Assembly: GCA_001404055.1 (NCBI GenBank)
Contig: CXTY01000020.1
Location: 1-52,189, forward strand
From: Roseibium album
GTDB lineage: Bacteria; Pseudomonadota; Alphaproteobacteria; Rhizobiales; Stappiaceae
Length of the DNA: 52,189 bases
Direction of reading: 5' to 3'
This document shows positions 1 to 9,400 of this stretch, piece by piece (the first letter of the stretch is position 1; every line of letters starts with the position of its first letter). Position numbers and translations under genes: made by a program. Under the pieces are notes generated by a model. The model ran no database searches, had not been told where the DNA came from, and saw only the letters and a list, made by a program, of their open reading frames with translations.

Positions 1-157
1 GCTCCGGGACGTCCGCCCAAGGCGCACCGGTGCGCAACCGCCAGAAAATGCCATTCAGAACCCGCCGGTCATCAACACGCGCAACACCACGCACTTTGGA
101 CGGAAGAAGTGGCTGGATGACAGACCACTCGAAATCGCTCAGATCAAACCGCGCCAT
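1..157 (-). CDS. IS5-family transposase, N-terminal fragment cut by the window edge
   Basis: The first 52 codons are visible on the minus strand and the frame stays open to base 1. The protein begins MARFDLSDFEWSVIQPLLP and continues through a stretch ending RTGAPWADVPE. This is the typical N-terminus of IS5-family transposases (IS427-like group), which cut and paste the element. The DDE catalytic core lies outside the window. The start is fixed by AGGAG six bases upstream of ATG at 157-155. Truncation exactly at base 1 is what a short-read contig broken in a multicopy IS would show. The family call is firm from the sequence; the subgroup is an inference. Confidence 0.85.
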   Translation of the reverse strand, partial: MARFDLSDFEWSVIQPLLPSKVRGVARVDDRRVLNGIFWRLRTGAPWADVPE

Positions 158-209
158 GGAAAACTCCTTTTAGGAGTTTGAATCACATTCGCAACTCAAA
201 AGGAATCCC
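158..209. mobile_element. Probable terminal segment of the IS5-family element
   Basis: The stretch between the transposase start and about 209 is the IS leader. A likely outer end is the GGGATTCC-type sequence (202-209 read on the minus strand), because IS427-like elements tend to start with GG-rich tips. The other terminus and the target duplication are outside the window, so the exact boundary cannot be proven. Bases 210-294 are short non-coding flank with no recognisable feature. Confidence 0.4.
161..179 (-). promoter_or_regulatory. Hairpin sequestering the transposase ribosome binding site
   Basis: AAACTCCT (161-168) and AGGAGTTT (172-179) form a perfect 8-bp stem with a 3-nt loop. Read on the transposase strand, the downstream arm contains the AGGAG ribosome binding site, 6 nt before the ATG. 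A read-through transcript entering the IS could fold and hide this site, a known way for insertion sequences to stay quiet. The function is inferred from position only. Confidence 0.5.
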
Positions 210-294
210 GTTTATGAGAACGTGGCCTAGAGGGGTAAGTTGGTGGAAATCGAAGAGATCTGAAACCTATGAAATACTCGGTCAGCCAGCCCCG

Positions 295-1077
295 TCAGGC
301 CGCAAGGTTCACCCAAACAGGCACATGATCGGAGGGTTTTTCCCATCCACGAACGTGCTTGTCGATTCCACATCCAATCATGAGGTCTGTCGCCTGTGGA
401 GACGTCAAAATATGGTCAATGCGAACGCCATTGTTCTTTTGCCAGGCGCCAGCTTGATAGTCCCAGAAAGTGTAGGTCTCATCTGCTTGGGTGCAACTGC
501 GGACGACCTCTGTCAGACCCAGATGAGTGAGTGCTCTAAACCGCTGTCGGCTTTCTGGTTGAAATAAGGCGTCATCAAGCCAGTTTTCTGAGTTTTTGGC
601 ATCAACTGGGTCCGGAATAACATTGTAATCGCCAAGAAGCAGAAATGGCGTTTCTTCCGCAACGCGTTTTTCTGCGTGAGCGATCAGTCTGTCCATCCAC
701 TCAATCTTGTAGGGAAATTTCTCTGTTCCAAGAGGATTGCCATTGGGAAGATAAAGACACCCGATACGAACGGATCCAGCCTCTGCAGAAACACTGGCCT
801 CAATGTAACGGGCCTGACTGTCCTCAGCATTGCCCGGAAGTCCGCGCTGGATATCTTCAAGTGGGGACTTTGAGAAAAGGGCGACGCCGTTAAATCCCTT
901 TTGCCCATGGGTTTCCAAGTTGTAACCAAGGTCTTCAAAAGGTTGACGGGGAAAATTCTCGTCGATTGATTTGATTTCCTGAAGACAGGCGACGTCGGGA
1001 GAGGCTTCTTTCAGCCATTCCAGCAACGTTTCAATACGGGCTTTCACGCCATTGATGTTCCAGGTCGCGATTTTCAT
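295..1077 (-). CDS. xthA: Exodeoxyribonuclease III (AP endonuclease)
   Basis: Mg-dependent 3'-5' exonuclease and class II AP endonuclease of base-excision repair, cytoplasmic. The 260-residue protein has the normal family length and opens MKIATWNINGVKAR, with the conserved Asn7. LQEIKS supplies the metal-binding Glu34, LLGDYNVIP gives the Asp/Asn catalytic pair, and SDHVPVW near the C-terminus supplies the Asp-His pair of the exonuclease/endonuclease/phosphatase fold. It lies 64 bp downstream of erpA on the same strand and is probably co-transcribed with it. The truncated IS sits just beyond its 3' end but does not disrupt the reading frame. Bacteria may carry several paralogues, so the physiological share of this copy is unknown. 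Confidence 0.95.
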   Translation of the reverse strand: MKIATWNINGVKARIETLLEWLKEASPDVACLQEIKSIDENFPRQPFEDLGYNLETHGQKGFNGVALFSKSPLEDIQRGLPGNAEDSQARYIEASVSAEAGSVRIGCLYLPNGNPLGTEKFPYKIEWMDRLIAHAEKRVAEETPFLLLGDYNVIPDPVDAKNSENWLDDALFQPESRQRFRALTHLGLTEVVRSCTQADETYTFWDYQAGAWQKNNGVRIDHILTSPQATDLMIGCGIDKHVRGWEKPSDHVPVWVNLAA

Positions 1078-1141
1078 GCAGAGGTCGCCTCGACTTCAGT
1101 TAAGCCGGGGCAACCGGCTGGAGCATCGGTTTGCGTCGATG

Positions 1142-1483
1142 TTAGATCGTGAAACTAGTCCCACAGCCACATCCGGCGACCGCATTGGGATTGTTGACCT
1201 GAAAGGACTGTCCGATGATATCATCAACAAAATCGATCTCTGATCCACCCATGTACTGCAACGAAATGGCGTCAATCAGCACTGTTGCACCAGGTTTTTC
1301 TATTACCAGATCGTCGTTCTCACTGTTTGAGACCACGTCGTATTGATACTGTAAACCGGAGCAACCGCCGCCTTCGACGCTCACCCTGAGCATGCTGCCA
1401 TCTGGTTCTTTGGACAAAATTGTAGCAATACGCTTGGCAGCGCGATCACTGACTGTTACCTGACTTTCAAGTATTTCGGTCAT
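1142..1483 (-). CDS. erpA: Iron-sulfur cluster insertion protein ErpA (A-type carrier)
   Basis: A-type Fe-S carrier that hands clusters to apo-enzymes in the cytoplasm. The 113 residues match the HesB/IscA/ErpA family in length and carry its three conserved cysteines: Cys41 in GGGCSG and Cys105 and Cys107 in the C-terminal CGCGTSF. It is first in a minus-strand pair with xthA and divergent from dgt; erpA beside dgt is a common alphaproteobacterial arrangement. A perfect 17-bp palindrome lies 45 bp upstream and may be an iron-responsive operator. Assignment to ErpA rather than IscA or SufA rests on this neighbourhood and the absence of suf/isc genes nearby. Confidence 0.9.
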   Translation of the reverse strand: MTEILESQVTVSDRAAKRIATILSKEPDGSMLRVSVEGGGCSGLQYQYDVVSNSENDDLVIEKPGATVLIDAISLQYMGGSEIDFVDDIIGQSFQVNNPNAVAGCGCGTSFTI

Positions 1484-1527
1484 GTTCTACCGACTCGCTG
1501 AGCTTCATCTGATCGAGATGAGCGTTA

Positions 1528-1544
1528 ATCTGAATTATTCAGAT
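1528..1544. promoter_or_regulatory. Perfect palindrome between erpA and dgt, candidate operator
   Basis: ATCTGAAT-T-ATTCAGAT is a perfect 8+1+8 dyad in the 149-bp divergent erpA/dgt spacer, 45 bp upstream of erpA and 89 bp upstream of dgt. A weaker dyad CATCT-N5-AGATG lies at 1506-1520. The GAA-N3-TTC core recalls Irr-type (ICE box) sites, but the outer bases differ from that consensus. The regulator is therefore unassigned; iron control is only suggested by the ErpA context. Confidence 0.5.
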
Positions 1545-1632
1545 AAGTAAGATTAGGAACCGCCCGCGTCAATGCAGAGGAGGTGACGCAGGTCGGTTAT
1601 AAAACGAAACCTCTGTAAGTGATGGCTGAAAT

Positions 1633-2853
1633 ATGAAGAACTCAGATATTGGATTTGGTGCGCAGACCCGTGCTGTTTTCGCACAGGATCCTGGTGAAAG
1701 CCGGGGACGGCTTTTTCCGGAATCGGAAAGCCGTACACGCACGCCGTTTCAACGGGATCGAGACCGGATCATTCATTCATCAGCTTTCAGGCGTCTGAAA
1801 CACAAAACCCAGGTTTTTGTCTATCATGAAGGCGATCATTTTCGAACACGCCTGACACACACAATTGAAGTGTCGCAGATCGCCCGTTCTCTGGCGCGCG
1901 CTTTGCGTCTGGATGAAGATCTTGCAGAATGTCTGGCACTGGCCCACGATCTGGGCCACACGCCATTCGGCCATGAAGGTGAAGATGTCCTGCATGAATG
2001 CATGGCGGCCTTTGGTGGTTTTGATCACAACGCGCAATCGCTTCGGGTGGTGACGCACCTGGAACAGCGATATGCTGAGTTCGATGGTCTCAATCTGGCC
2101 TGGGAAACGCTTGAAGGGCTGGTCAAGCACAATGGACCACTTGTCAGTGACCACGGTGCACCTTTGGGGAAATTCAAGGGTGGAGAATTGCCGTTTGCCG
2201 TTCGTGACTATGCTGAAAAACAGGACCTTCTATTGAATACCTGGCCGAGCGCAGAAGCGCAGGCTGCGGCGATAGCCGATGACATCGCCTATGACGCCCA
2301 TGACCTGGACGATGGTCTGCGGGCTGGACTATTTGCAATTGAAGATATGCGGGAGGTTCCGTTTCTAGCGGAAATCCTTTCAGAGGTTGATCACAAATAT
2401 CCCGAGTTGGAAGAAAGCCGACGCATACACGAGATCGTGCGACGGTCGATTACCAGAATGGTGGAAGACGTAATCGGTGAAGCGATCCAAAATATCGAGA
2501 ACCTTGATCCCCGAAGCGCGCAAGACATCCGGTTGGCGGATCGTTGCCTTGTGCAGTTTTCCAGCAAAATGGCCATTGCGGAAAAAGAAGTTAAGAAGTT
2601 CCTGTTTTCGCGGGTTTATCGTCATGAGGACGTGTTGGCAGTTCGCCGGCTAGTCGCCCGAGTTGTTCGCGAACTTTTTTACAAATTTCAGTCCGAACCG
2701 CAAACGATGCCCGCACCATGGAACGTCGGTCTTGAAGCAGTCGACAAAAGTGCTGTGGCGCGACGCGTGTGTGACTATATCGCTGGCATGACAGATCGGT
2801 ATGCAATTGAAGAACATCGCAGATTGTTTGACGACACTCCTGATTTAGGGTAG
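1633..2853 (+). CDS. dgt: Deoxyguanosinetriphosphate triphosphohydrolase-like protein (HD domain)
   Basis: Member of the dGTPase-like HD phosphohydrolases, which cleave dNTPs to nucleoside plus triphosphate and help control dNTP pools. The 406-residue protein carries the H...HD...D metal site: His76 in RLTHTIEV and His105-Asp106 in [14 protein letters not shown]. The N-terminal [19 protein letters not shown] segment is typical of the short dGTPase-like subfamily (about 400 aa) as opposed to E. coli Dgt (about 500 aa). It precedes argS by 97 bp on the same strand, as in many alphaproteobacteria. Substrate preference (dGTP versus several dNTPs) cannot be read from sequence. Confidence 0.92.
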   Translation: MKNSDIGFGAQTRAVFAQDPGESRGRLFPESESRTRTPFQRDRDRIIHSSAFRRLKHKTQVFVYHEGDHFRTRLTHTIEVSQIARSLARALRLDEDLAECLALAHDLGHTPFGHEGEDVLHECMAAFGGFDHNAQSLRVVTHLEQRYAEFDGLNLAWETLEGLVKHNGPLVSDHGAPLGKFKGGELPFAVRDYAEKQDLLLNTWPSAEAQAAAIADDIAYDAHDLDDGLRAGLFAIEDMREVPFLAEILSEVDHKYPELEESRRIHEIVRRSITRMVEDVIGEAIQNIENLDPRSAQDIRLADRCLVQFSSKMAIAEKEVKKFLFSRVYRHEDVLAVRRLVARVVRELFYKFQSEPQTMPAPWNVGLEAVDKSAVARRVCDYIAGMTDRYAIEEHRRLFDDTPDLG

Positions 2854-2950
2854 GCGCAGGGACAACTTTACGACCCTGTGGCGCCGAGGGCTTTTCCTTC
2901 GCTGCGCACGGGGACTTTGTGTTTAAAAGACCAGACCCGACCGGTGATCT

Positions 2951-4720
2951 ATGAATATCTTCGCAGACTTCACGCTTCGCGTTAAAAACGCGCTGCAAGC
3001 AATTGATCTAAAAGATGCCAGTGGCGCTGCTCCAGATCTTTCGCGTGTGGTCGTTGAGGCACCGCGTGACCCTGCGCACGGTGACTTTGCAACAAATGCA
3101 GCGATGGTTCTTGCCAAACCTCTTGGCATGAAGCCGCGGGATCTCGCCGAACAACTGGTTGTAAAACTCGACGAAGATCCTGATATCACCGAAACTGCAA
3201 TTGCTGGGCCAGGTTTCATAAATATGCGGGTTGCTCCTGCGGTTTGGCACCGGGTGCTTGGGGATGTTTTGGCGCTTCGAGATCAATTCGGGGCACCGGC
3301 GCAATCGTCCGCACCGAAAGTCAATGTAGAATATGTTTCAGCAAACCCGACTGGTCCCATGCATGTCGGTCATATTCGCGGGGCGGTGGTTGGGGACGCC
3401 CTGGCCAACCTTCTTACATACGCTGGAAATTTGGTCGTCAAGGAATACTATATCAACGACGCCGGGTCACAGATTGAAACGCTGGCGCGCAGTGCATTCC
3501 TGCGCTATCGCGAAGCTTTGGGAGAGGAAATCGGGGTAATTCCCAACGGACTTTATCCAGGTGATTACCTGAAACCCGTAGGAGCGCAGCTCAAGGAAGA
3601 ATTTGGCGTTTCACTGCAAGAAAAAGACGAAAGCGATTGGCTCCCAATTGTGAAAGAGCGCGCGATGGCAGCTATGCTTGATTTGATCCGCGAAGATCTC
3701 GCGGCATTAGGTGTATCGCATGAAGTCTTTTTCTCTGAGAAGTCCTTGCACGAACGCGCGAACGGAAACGAATCCAGGATCGATCATATGCTCGACGGTC
3801 TCAGGTCAAAGGGACTCGTATACGAGGGAACCTTACCGCCACCCAAGGGGCAGGTACCCGACGACTGGGAAGACCGGGAACAGACGCTTTTTCGTGCCAG
3901 TGACTTTGGAGATGATACCGACAGGGCTTTGAAAAAGTCCGATGGTTCCTATACTTATTTTGCTGCGGACGTAGCCTATTTCCAGGACAAATTTGAACGT
4001 GGTTTCCAGGAAACAATATATGTGCTGGGTGCTGATCACGGCGGTTATGCAAAACGTTTGCAGGCAGTCGGCAAAGCGATTTCTGACGGTAAAACCGATG
4101 TCATTGTCCGGTTCTGTCAGCTTGTGAAGCTGATGCGCGACGGTGAACCCGTGAAAATGTCCAAGCGGTCAGGAGACTTCATCACCTTGAGAGAAGTCGT
4201 GGATGAAGTGGGCTCCGATCCGGTCCGTTTCATGATGCTGTTTCGCAAGAACGATGCACCGCTCGATTTTGATTTCAAGAAGGTCACCGAACAGTCAAAG
4301 GACAATCCGGTCTTTTATGTTCAATATGGGCATGCACGGTGCTGTTCGGTCATGAGAGAGGCGAATGAAAAACTGGCGGGTCTGGATCTCAGTGACAATT
4401 CACTGAACGCTGCAGACTTGACGCTTCTGGAAGACAGCGGTGAACTTGAACTAATCGCAAAGATGGCCGAATGGCCCAAGTTGGTTGCGGCTGCTGCCGA
4501 AACACATGAGCCGCACAGAATTGCGTTTTATCTGCATGACCTCGCAAGTTCACTGCACTCGCATTGGAATAAAGGCAAGGATCTGCCTCATTTACGTTTT
4601 ATTATTCCTGGTAACGTGAAATTAACCCTGGCACGTCTTGCATTGGTTCGTGGTATATCTTCGGTAATTTCATCAGGTCTTGCGATTCTTGGTGTGAATG
4701 CTCCTGAAGAAATGCGTTAG
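2951..4720 (+). CDS. argS: Arginine--tRNA ligase
   Basis: Class I aminoacyl-tRNA synthetase charging tRNA-Arg in the cytoplasm. The 589 residues contain an N-terminal additional domain (about 1-110), the HIGH signature as HVGH (138-141, within [15 protein letters not shown]), the KMSK loop (402-405, in [10 protein letters not shown]) and the C-terminal DALR anticodon-binding domain ending in the usual short hydrophobic tail. Length is standard. It lies between dgt and the SPOR gene on the plus strand. No T-box or attenuator-like structure was recognised in the 97-bp leader, which only contains a GC-rich imperfect hairpin just after the dgt stop. Confidence 0.97.
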   Translation: MNIFADFTLRVKNALQAIDLKDASGAAPDLSRVVVEAPRDPAHGDFATNAAMVLAKPLGMKPRDLAEQLVVKLDEDPDITETAIAGPGFINMRVAPAVWHRVLGDVLALRDQFGAPAQSSAPKVNVEYVSANPTGPMHVGHIRGAVVGDALANLLTYAGNLVVKEYYINDAGSQIETLARSAFLRYREALGEEIGVIPNGLYPGDYLKPVGAQLKEEFGVSLQEKDESDWLPIVKERAMAAMLDLIREDLAALGVSHEVFFSEKSLHERANGNESRIDHMLDGLRSKGLVYEGTLPPPKGQVPDDWEDREQTLFRASDFGDDTDRALKKSDGSYTYFAADVAYFQDKFERGFQETIYVLGADHGGYAKRLQAVGKAISDGKTDVIVRFCQLVKLMRDGEPVKMSKRSGDFITLREVVDEVGSDPVRFMMLFRKNDAPLDFDFKKVTEQSKDNPVFYVQYGHARCCSVMREANEKLAGLDLSDNSLNAADLTLLEDSGELELIAKMAEWPKLVAAAAETHEPHRIAFYLHDLASSLHSHWNKGKDLPHLRFIIPGNVKLTLARLALVRGISSVISSGLAILGVNAPEEMR

Positions 4721-4793
4721 TTAAGTTTAACGGCCATCGGGGCCAAGAGTTTGATGTATCCGTAGTTGAACAGGACCGGTTTTCGTAAGGCAC

Positions 4794-7334
4794 ATGTCTG
4801 AAGATTACGAAACAGAGCGATCAGAATCACAAAGGCGTGCTGAGGAAGCAGCTAGTGAACGACCGGCAGTGGAAGACCCGCTGGTCGAATTGGCGCGGAT
4901 TGTCCACAAGAACAAGCAATCGGGGGCGAATGTGAATAGCGGCCGCGTCGGCAATACCGACTACTTCGCCGGACTTGAAGATGTAGCTCTTGATCAGGAA
5001 GCCTCCTCAGAACAGTCGCCAAATCGGGTGGAACCAACCTTCGGTTCAGCGCAGCCAACAGCGGATAATCAGAACCACGGCCAGGAACAGGCACCCACCG
5101 CGCCGGTTGAGTTGCAGGATACTCCCGCCTTCCAGCCGTCAGAAACTGGTCACCAAGATGAGGGTTTTGAAAGCCATCAGGGGCGCGCAGCGCCATTGCG
5201 GCCGGAAATAACCGAGCTTCAGGCAACGGTGAAGTCTGCAGTGCAAGCCGTGAACAGGCTAGCGGAACCTCCCGTCGAACCGCCAGTTCAATCCTTCAGC
5301 GATCCTCATGCGAATACCGTTCAGCCGGCTCATCAAGGTGCCGATGTCCAAACGCACCTCAACCCCTCTGTCGCGCTTGATCTTGAGCAGAATTTGACTG
5401 CTGAGCTTGAGGATGAGCTCATAGGAGCTTTGCGACAGTCTGTAGATGATACGCCCGAGGCTCTGGAACAATCCGTCGAGATACCTGAGGTTTCTCCGGT
5501 TTTGCATGGTCAATCCACTGAAGCGCCAAATGTGCGGTCGACACCAGAATTCAACTATCCAAACCGGAATGAAACCGGTTCCGTAGATGGTGCGGCTGAG
5601 AAATCCGTATCTGCCTTTTCAGACGCTGCCAATCCCTTGGAAAGTAACGTTGGCTTGACTGATCTGGCGGGTCGTCCAATTGAGCCTAAACCGGCCACTC
5701 ATGCTGCGCCTCACCAAGACGATTTCTCCAGTTCGGTTGCGCGCCACTTGCCTGGTCGCCCTGCAATTGACGAAAACGATCTTCTTGCGGCGCTTGATCC
5801 CACAAAGCCGGAGAGCTCTGGCGTTGACGACGGTGGCGAAGCAGCGGGCATTGAGGCGCTTTTTGCGGATCTCGATTTTCCAGATCCCGTTGAACGGAAC
5901 AATGAGACACCTGAAACCCATGCAGGCACACCTGAAGAACAAACCAGTGCTGCAGAAATAGATGACATGACCTGGCCTGCTGCCGCGTCGGCCGTACCGC
6001 GAATAAGTGAGGATGAAACACCACCTCCGCCTGAAGGGTATGATCTGGATGCAGTCGCGCGCGCTATGCAGGAGAGCGATCCAAGCCTTAGCGGGGCAGG
6101 TGTGCTTCCACCTCATCCGGCGTCAGAGCAGAAAGCAGTCCCCCAGTCTCAGGCAAAATCTCGGCGCGGATTGTTTGTAGTTGTAGGAATTCTGGGCGTT
6201 GCGATGGTTGGAGCAGCAGGATTTTATCTTGTTGATGGTGATGCGGTTCAGGTTCCAAGCGGACCGCCGCCAGTGATCAGTGGTTTGCAAGACCCGCTCA
6301 AGGTTTATCCGGACGGAAAGCAGACCGCCGCCAACGATCAGGCTGGAAAACTAATTTATGACCGCGTCGACGGTTCAGGTGAGGCAGGGCCAGATCGCCT
6401 GGTTTCTCCAGAAACACCGCAACCGGCAGAATTGCCGCCTGCGCCCGCTGGAACGGGCAGTAGTGCGGATCTGGTTCCAGGCGCACCCAAACGCGTGTCG
6501 ACTTACATCGTACGTCCTGATGGAACGATTGTTTCGGAAAGTAAAAACGCGACGACCGCAGCAAGCGCACCATCAACTCCGGTTCCGGCGGCTCCGGCAC
6601 CGGCAGCACCTGCAACAAATTCAGATGGCACTGACGCACCAAGGGTTGTTTCGACAACTCCAGTGACTGGTGGTGAAAGTGTCACGCAGCCTGCATCACC
6701 GGCGCAAGTACCGGCGGCTCCAGCAATTGTACAAACGACAGAAACTGCCCCGGTCCAGGAAGCACCAAACCCTGATACACCTGAACCTGTCAACGCGACT
6801 GCTGGTACGGAAGCAGCTCCCAAGCCGCTTGCAACTATTCTAGCGGAAACCGTCGATGCAAATTCAGATAGTGCCTTGGTAACCGAACCTGTGGTGCCTG
6901 TTCCCACTGTCTTGCCGAGAAAGAAACCGGATGCTCCGGTTCAGGTCGCAAGTGCACCGGTCACTCAGACGACACCTGCGCCGACCAACCAGTCGAATGG
7001 ACCGTTAAACCTGGCACAGCCAACAAGTGCACCTGCTGCTAATACGCAGCCCATTGCGACAACCTCTTCAGGAAATATTCCTGCGGGCACATACATTGTC
7101 CAGGTAACCTCTCAGCGAAGCGAGGCTGCGGCTAGCGGTGCGTACGAAGGCCTTCAGCGTCGCTTTCCCACAATCCTTGGGAACCGTGATGCCGTCATCG
7201 TATCTGCGAACCTGGATGATCGAGGTGTGTTCTACAGAGCGCGTATCCCGACAGGATCGCGTGACGAGGCAATATCGCTTTGCGAAAGCCTGAAAGGTGC
7301 TGGTGGCGACTGCTTTGTGCGCCGCTCACCCTAA
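4794..7334 (+). CDS. Large SPOR-domain envelope protein
   Basis: Single-pass inner-membrane protein expected to bind denuded septal peptidoglycan. Of 846 residues, about 1-455 are a low-complexity, acidic and Gln/Pro-rich cytoplasmic part with no enzyme motif. A transmembrane helix lies at about 459-480 (GLFVVVGILGVAMVGAAGFYLV), a Pro/Ala-rich periplasmic linker spans about 490-760, and a C-terminal SPOR domain (about 762-846, starting GTYIVQVTSQRSEAAA) follows. Cytoplasm-TM-linker-SPOR is the architecture of FtsN-like proteins, and in alphaproteobacteria this gene conventionally sits between argS and nagZ. Here nagZ is displaced by three inserted genes. The linker is far longer than in E. 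coli FtsN. A direct FtsN role is an inference. Confidence 0.85.
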   Translation: MSEDYETERSESQRRAEEAASERPAVEDPLVELARIVHKNKQSGANVNSGRVGNTDYFAGLEDVALDQEASSEQSPNRVEPTFGSAQPTADNQNHGQEQAPTAPVELQDTPAFQPSETGHQDEGFESHQGRAAPLRPEITELQATVKSAVQAVNRLAEPPVEPPVQSFSDPHANTVQPAHQGADVQTHLNPSVALDLEQNLTAELEDELIGALRQSVDDTPEALEQSVEIPEVSPVLHGQSTEAPNVRSTPEFNYPNRNETGSVDGAAEKSVSAFSDAANPLESNVGLTDLAGRPIEPKPATHAAPHQDDFSSSVARHLPGRPAIDENDLLAALDPTKPESSGVDDGGEAAGIEALFADLDFPDPVERNNETPETHAGTPEEQTSAAEIDDMTWPAAASAVPRISEDETPPPPEGYDLDAVARAMQESDPSLSGAGVLPPHPASEQKAVPQSQAKSRRGLFVVVGILGVAMVGAAGFYLVDGDAVQVPSGPPPVISGLQDPLKVYPDGKQTAANDQAGKLIYDRVDGSGEAGPDRLVSPETPQPAELPPAPAGTGSSADLVPGAPKRVSTYIVRPDGTIVSESKNATTAASAPSTPVPAAPAPAAPATNSDGTDAPRVVSTTPVTGGESVTQPASPAQVPAAPAIVQTTETAPVQEAPNPDTPEPVNATAGTEAAPKPLATILAETVDANSDSALVTEPVVPVPTVLPRKKPDAPVQVASAPVTQTTPAPTNQSNGPLNLAQPTSAPAANTQPIATTSSGNIPAGTYIVQVTSQRSEAAASGAYEGLQRRFPTILGNRDAVIVSANLDDRGVFYRARIPTGSRDEAISLCESLKGAGGDCFVRRSP

Positions 7335-7396
7335 GCTGAGACTTTCCCAAAAATTAGCGCTGCTGAAACGAAGTATGGTTGTGTCATAAAGGCCAG

Positions 7397-8314
7397 TTAT
7401 TCTGCAGCGACGATCACGTTGCTGGCTCCGCTACCAGCCAGTAATGGTGCCATGTCCTTGTAAATTTGAGCAATTGCATCAATTGCTCTTCGTACCGCCG
7501 GTTCCCGGCGAACATCCCTGTGAACGATAATATGTTCGGGGTAAGTCAGTTCGGACAGCGGTCCTGTAAGCGCGATGAGGTCAGGATGGCTGTCTGCCAT
7601 GAATGCCGGTAGCAAAGCCAGGCCTGAACCTGCAGCCGTCATGTTCAACAATGTTGTCATTGTATTTGTTCGTAGTTTAGGCGGCTTGACCTTCCGGGTT
7701 TCCATCCATCTGGCGTGTGATGGATACCAGAGATCATCAGGCGCAAACCCTAGCCAATCACAGTTGGAGTACCGATTGTTTGTATTGGCCGCCGGGTGAG
7801 TGCTCAAGTAAGCTTTTGACGCATAGACCCCATACGCAAGGCAGCCGACTTTTCGCGCAATTAGCGTATCTGATTCAGGCAAGCAATTTCGTATCTGAAG
7901 TTCTATTCCGCGTGTTTGATGGTCGACGTGGAGGTGGCTGGAAATTATCTCCAATTCCACGCCTGACAACATGGTAGTGAGTTCGCCAAACCGGTCGGTC
8001 AGAATTCTGGCACGGACCTCATCAACTGCAACACGCACAACTTTGAGCGCTGCATTAGAGAGGTCAGGCAGGACACGGTTGGCGGCATCGGCCTTGTCTC
8101 TCATTTCTGCAGCCAGGGGAATAAGGCGCAGACCGGCCTCCGTTGGTTTCAGGCCGGTTGGCGTTCTGTCAAAAAGGCGTGCACCAACTCTTTCTTCAAA
8201 ACCTTTGAGCCGTCTGCTCAATTGAGGCTGGCTCAGGTTCAATGCGCGTGCCGCACCTGAAAGCGACCGCATACGAGCGGCAGCATCTATCAGTTTCAAG
8301 TCATCCCAGTTCAT
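7397..8314 (-). CDS. LysR-family transcriptional regulator
   Basis: A 305-residue LTTR. The N-terminal winged helix-turn-helix (MNWDDLKLIDAAARMRSLSG, then a SQPQLSRRLKGFE recognition segment) covers residues 1-60. A periplasmic-binding-like effector domain follows to the C-terminus. Longer in-frame starts exist upstream, but the chosen ATG at 8314 begins exactly where LTTRs begin. The gene is divergent from an EamA transporter gene, and an 18-bp dyad (8321-8338) sits seven bases before its start, so autoregulation and control of the transporter are likely. The effector is unknown. It belongs to a three-gene block that interrupts the conserved SPOR-nagZ order. Confidence 0.88.
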   Translation of the reverse strand: MNWDDLKLIDAAARMRSLSGAARALNLSQPQLSRRLKGFEERVGARLFDRTPTGLKPTEAGLRLIPLAAEMRDKADAANRVLPDLSNAALKVVRVAVDEVRARILTDRFGELTTMLSGVELEIISSHLHVDHQTRGIELQIRNCLPESDTLIARKVGCLAYGVYASKAYLSTHPAANTNNRYSNCDWLGFAPDDLWYPSHARWMETRKVKPPKLRTNTMTTLLNMTAAGSGLALLPAFMADSHPDLIALTGPLSELTYPEHIIVHRDVRREPAVRRAIDAIAQIYKDMAPLLAGSGASNVIVAAE

Positions 8315-8320
8315 GCTTAT

Positions 8321-8338
8321 AGGTATACCAATATACCT
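8321..8338. promoter_or_regulatory. Dyad operator candidate for the divergent LysR regulator
   Basis: AGGTATA-CCAA-TATACCT is a perfect 7+4+7 inverted repeat located 7 bp from the lysR start and 114 bp from the eamA start. It contains an AT-rich T-N11-A-type arrangement expected of LTTR sites. A binding role for the adjacent LysR protein is inferred from position. Confidence 0.6.
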
Positions 8339-8452
8339 GAGGGCTAGCAATGTGATGTAAAAATACATACCCGGCATGGCAAATTTATGTCTGCCTTGCG
8401 CGTTGCGGTACTGATAGACCAGTGGCACCAACGTTTCCCTGGAGAACAGTTG

Positions 8453-9376
8453 ATGTTGCCACATTCCCAATATGCACGCTCTGAAAATACAGTGTTGGCA
8501 CTCTTTCTGGCACTTGCCGGAATGACGGCTTTTACGCCTATTTTCGCTGCAGGAAAGATTGCCGATGGCTTGTTACCGGTCGCGGTGCTGGTCTGGCTCC
8601 GTTTCATGGGCGGCGCATTCACAATATTGACGGTTGCCAAGTTCAAACGAGTGAAGCTGCACAATCGTGTCAGTCCGTTGTGGAAGCTACATTTGATGCG
8701 TGCATTTTGTGGTGTGGCTGGACTGGGCTGCTCGATCTATGCGGCGAGCGTTCTCCCGCTTGCCGACGCCACTGCAATAGGCCTTACGAAAGGCATCATT
8801 GCGATCGTGTTGGCTGGTCTGATCCTCAAGGAAATCATCACTGGAAGGCATTGGGTGGCAGGATCACTTTGCGCCGTCGGGGCCTATCTTGTTGTAAGGT
8901 CGGTTGATACAGATGCAAGCGAAGCCGAATTTGCGATCAGCGGTGTGCTTGCAGCACTTGTAGGCGCCGTATTCATGGCGTGCGAGGTGCTGATCATGCG
9001 CTATATCGCACAACGTGAAGACACGGTAACGATCCTCGCTTATGTCAATGTGTTCGCAACTGTTTTGCTGACTGGCCCTGTCCTGTGGATCATTGTGTCT
9101 CAGGATATCGCTTGGCAAAGCCTCGTTGCTTTTGCCTGGCTGGGGCCGCTGGCTATTGTCGGCCAGTCCTTGAACATTTCCGCATTTCGACGCGCCGGGG
9201 CTGCAACACTTGCACCGGTTTACTATGGATCAGTTGTTCTCTCGGCAATGTTCGGATTTGTCTTTTGGGGGGAGGTGCCAGCGCCAATTGCTGCGTTTGG
9301 TGCGCTGTTGATCATTGCCGGGGGCGCAATTTTGACCTTGCCTGCCTCCTTCCGAAAAACAAAACAAGTTTCTTGA
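8453..9376 (+). CDS. EamA/DMT-family transporter
   Basis: Predicted inner-membrane exporter or permease of the drug/metabolite transporter superfamily. The 307 residues form two EamA halves with about ten hydrophobic helices, for example LALFLALAGMTAFTPIFAAG near the N-terminus and a second set ending FGALLIIAGGAILTLP. The start at 8453 is preferred over upstream in-frame codons because GGAGA lies 7 nt before it and the next residues lead straight into helix 1. It is divergent from the LysR gene and convergent with the esterase gene. The substrate cannot be predicted; amino acid or metabolite efflux is usual for LysR-linked EamA proteins. Confidence 0.85.
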   Translation: MLPHSQYARSENTVLALFLALAGMTAFTPIFAAGKIADGLLPVAVLVWLRFMGGAFTILTVAKFKRVKLHNRVSPLWKLHLMRAFCGVAGLGCSIYAASVLPLADATAIGLTKGIIAIVLAGLILKEIITGRHWVAGSLCAVGAYLVVRSVDTDASEAEFAISGVLAALVGAVFMACEVLIMRYIAQREDTVTILAYVNVFATVLLTGPVLWIIVSQDIAWQSLVAFAWLGPLAIVGQSLNISAFRRAGAATLAPVYYGSVVLSAMFGFVFWGEVPAPIAAFGALLIIAGGAILTLPASFRKTKQVS

Positions 9377-9400
9377 TAGAGACCTACTGTTCGTTTTGCA

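Noticed and set aside
2853..2890. GC-rich imperfect hairpin between dgt and argS as terminator or T-box
   Set aside because: The stem has a bulge, lacks a T tract, and shows no T-box specifier features.
5619..6116. Long antisense frames inside the SPOR-protein gene
   Set aside because: They mirror the low-complexity Pro/Glu-rich coding sequence and have no recognisable domains.
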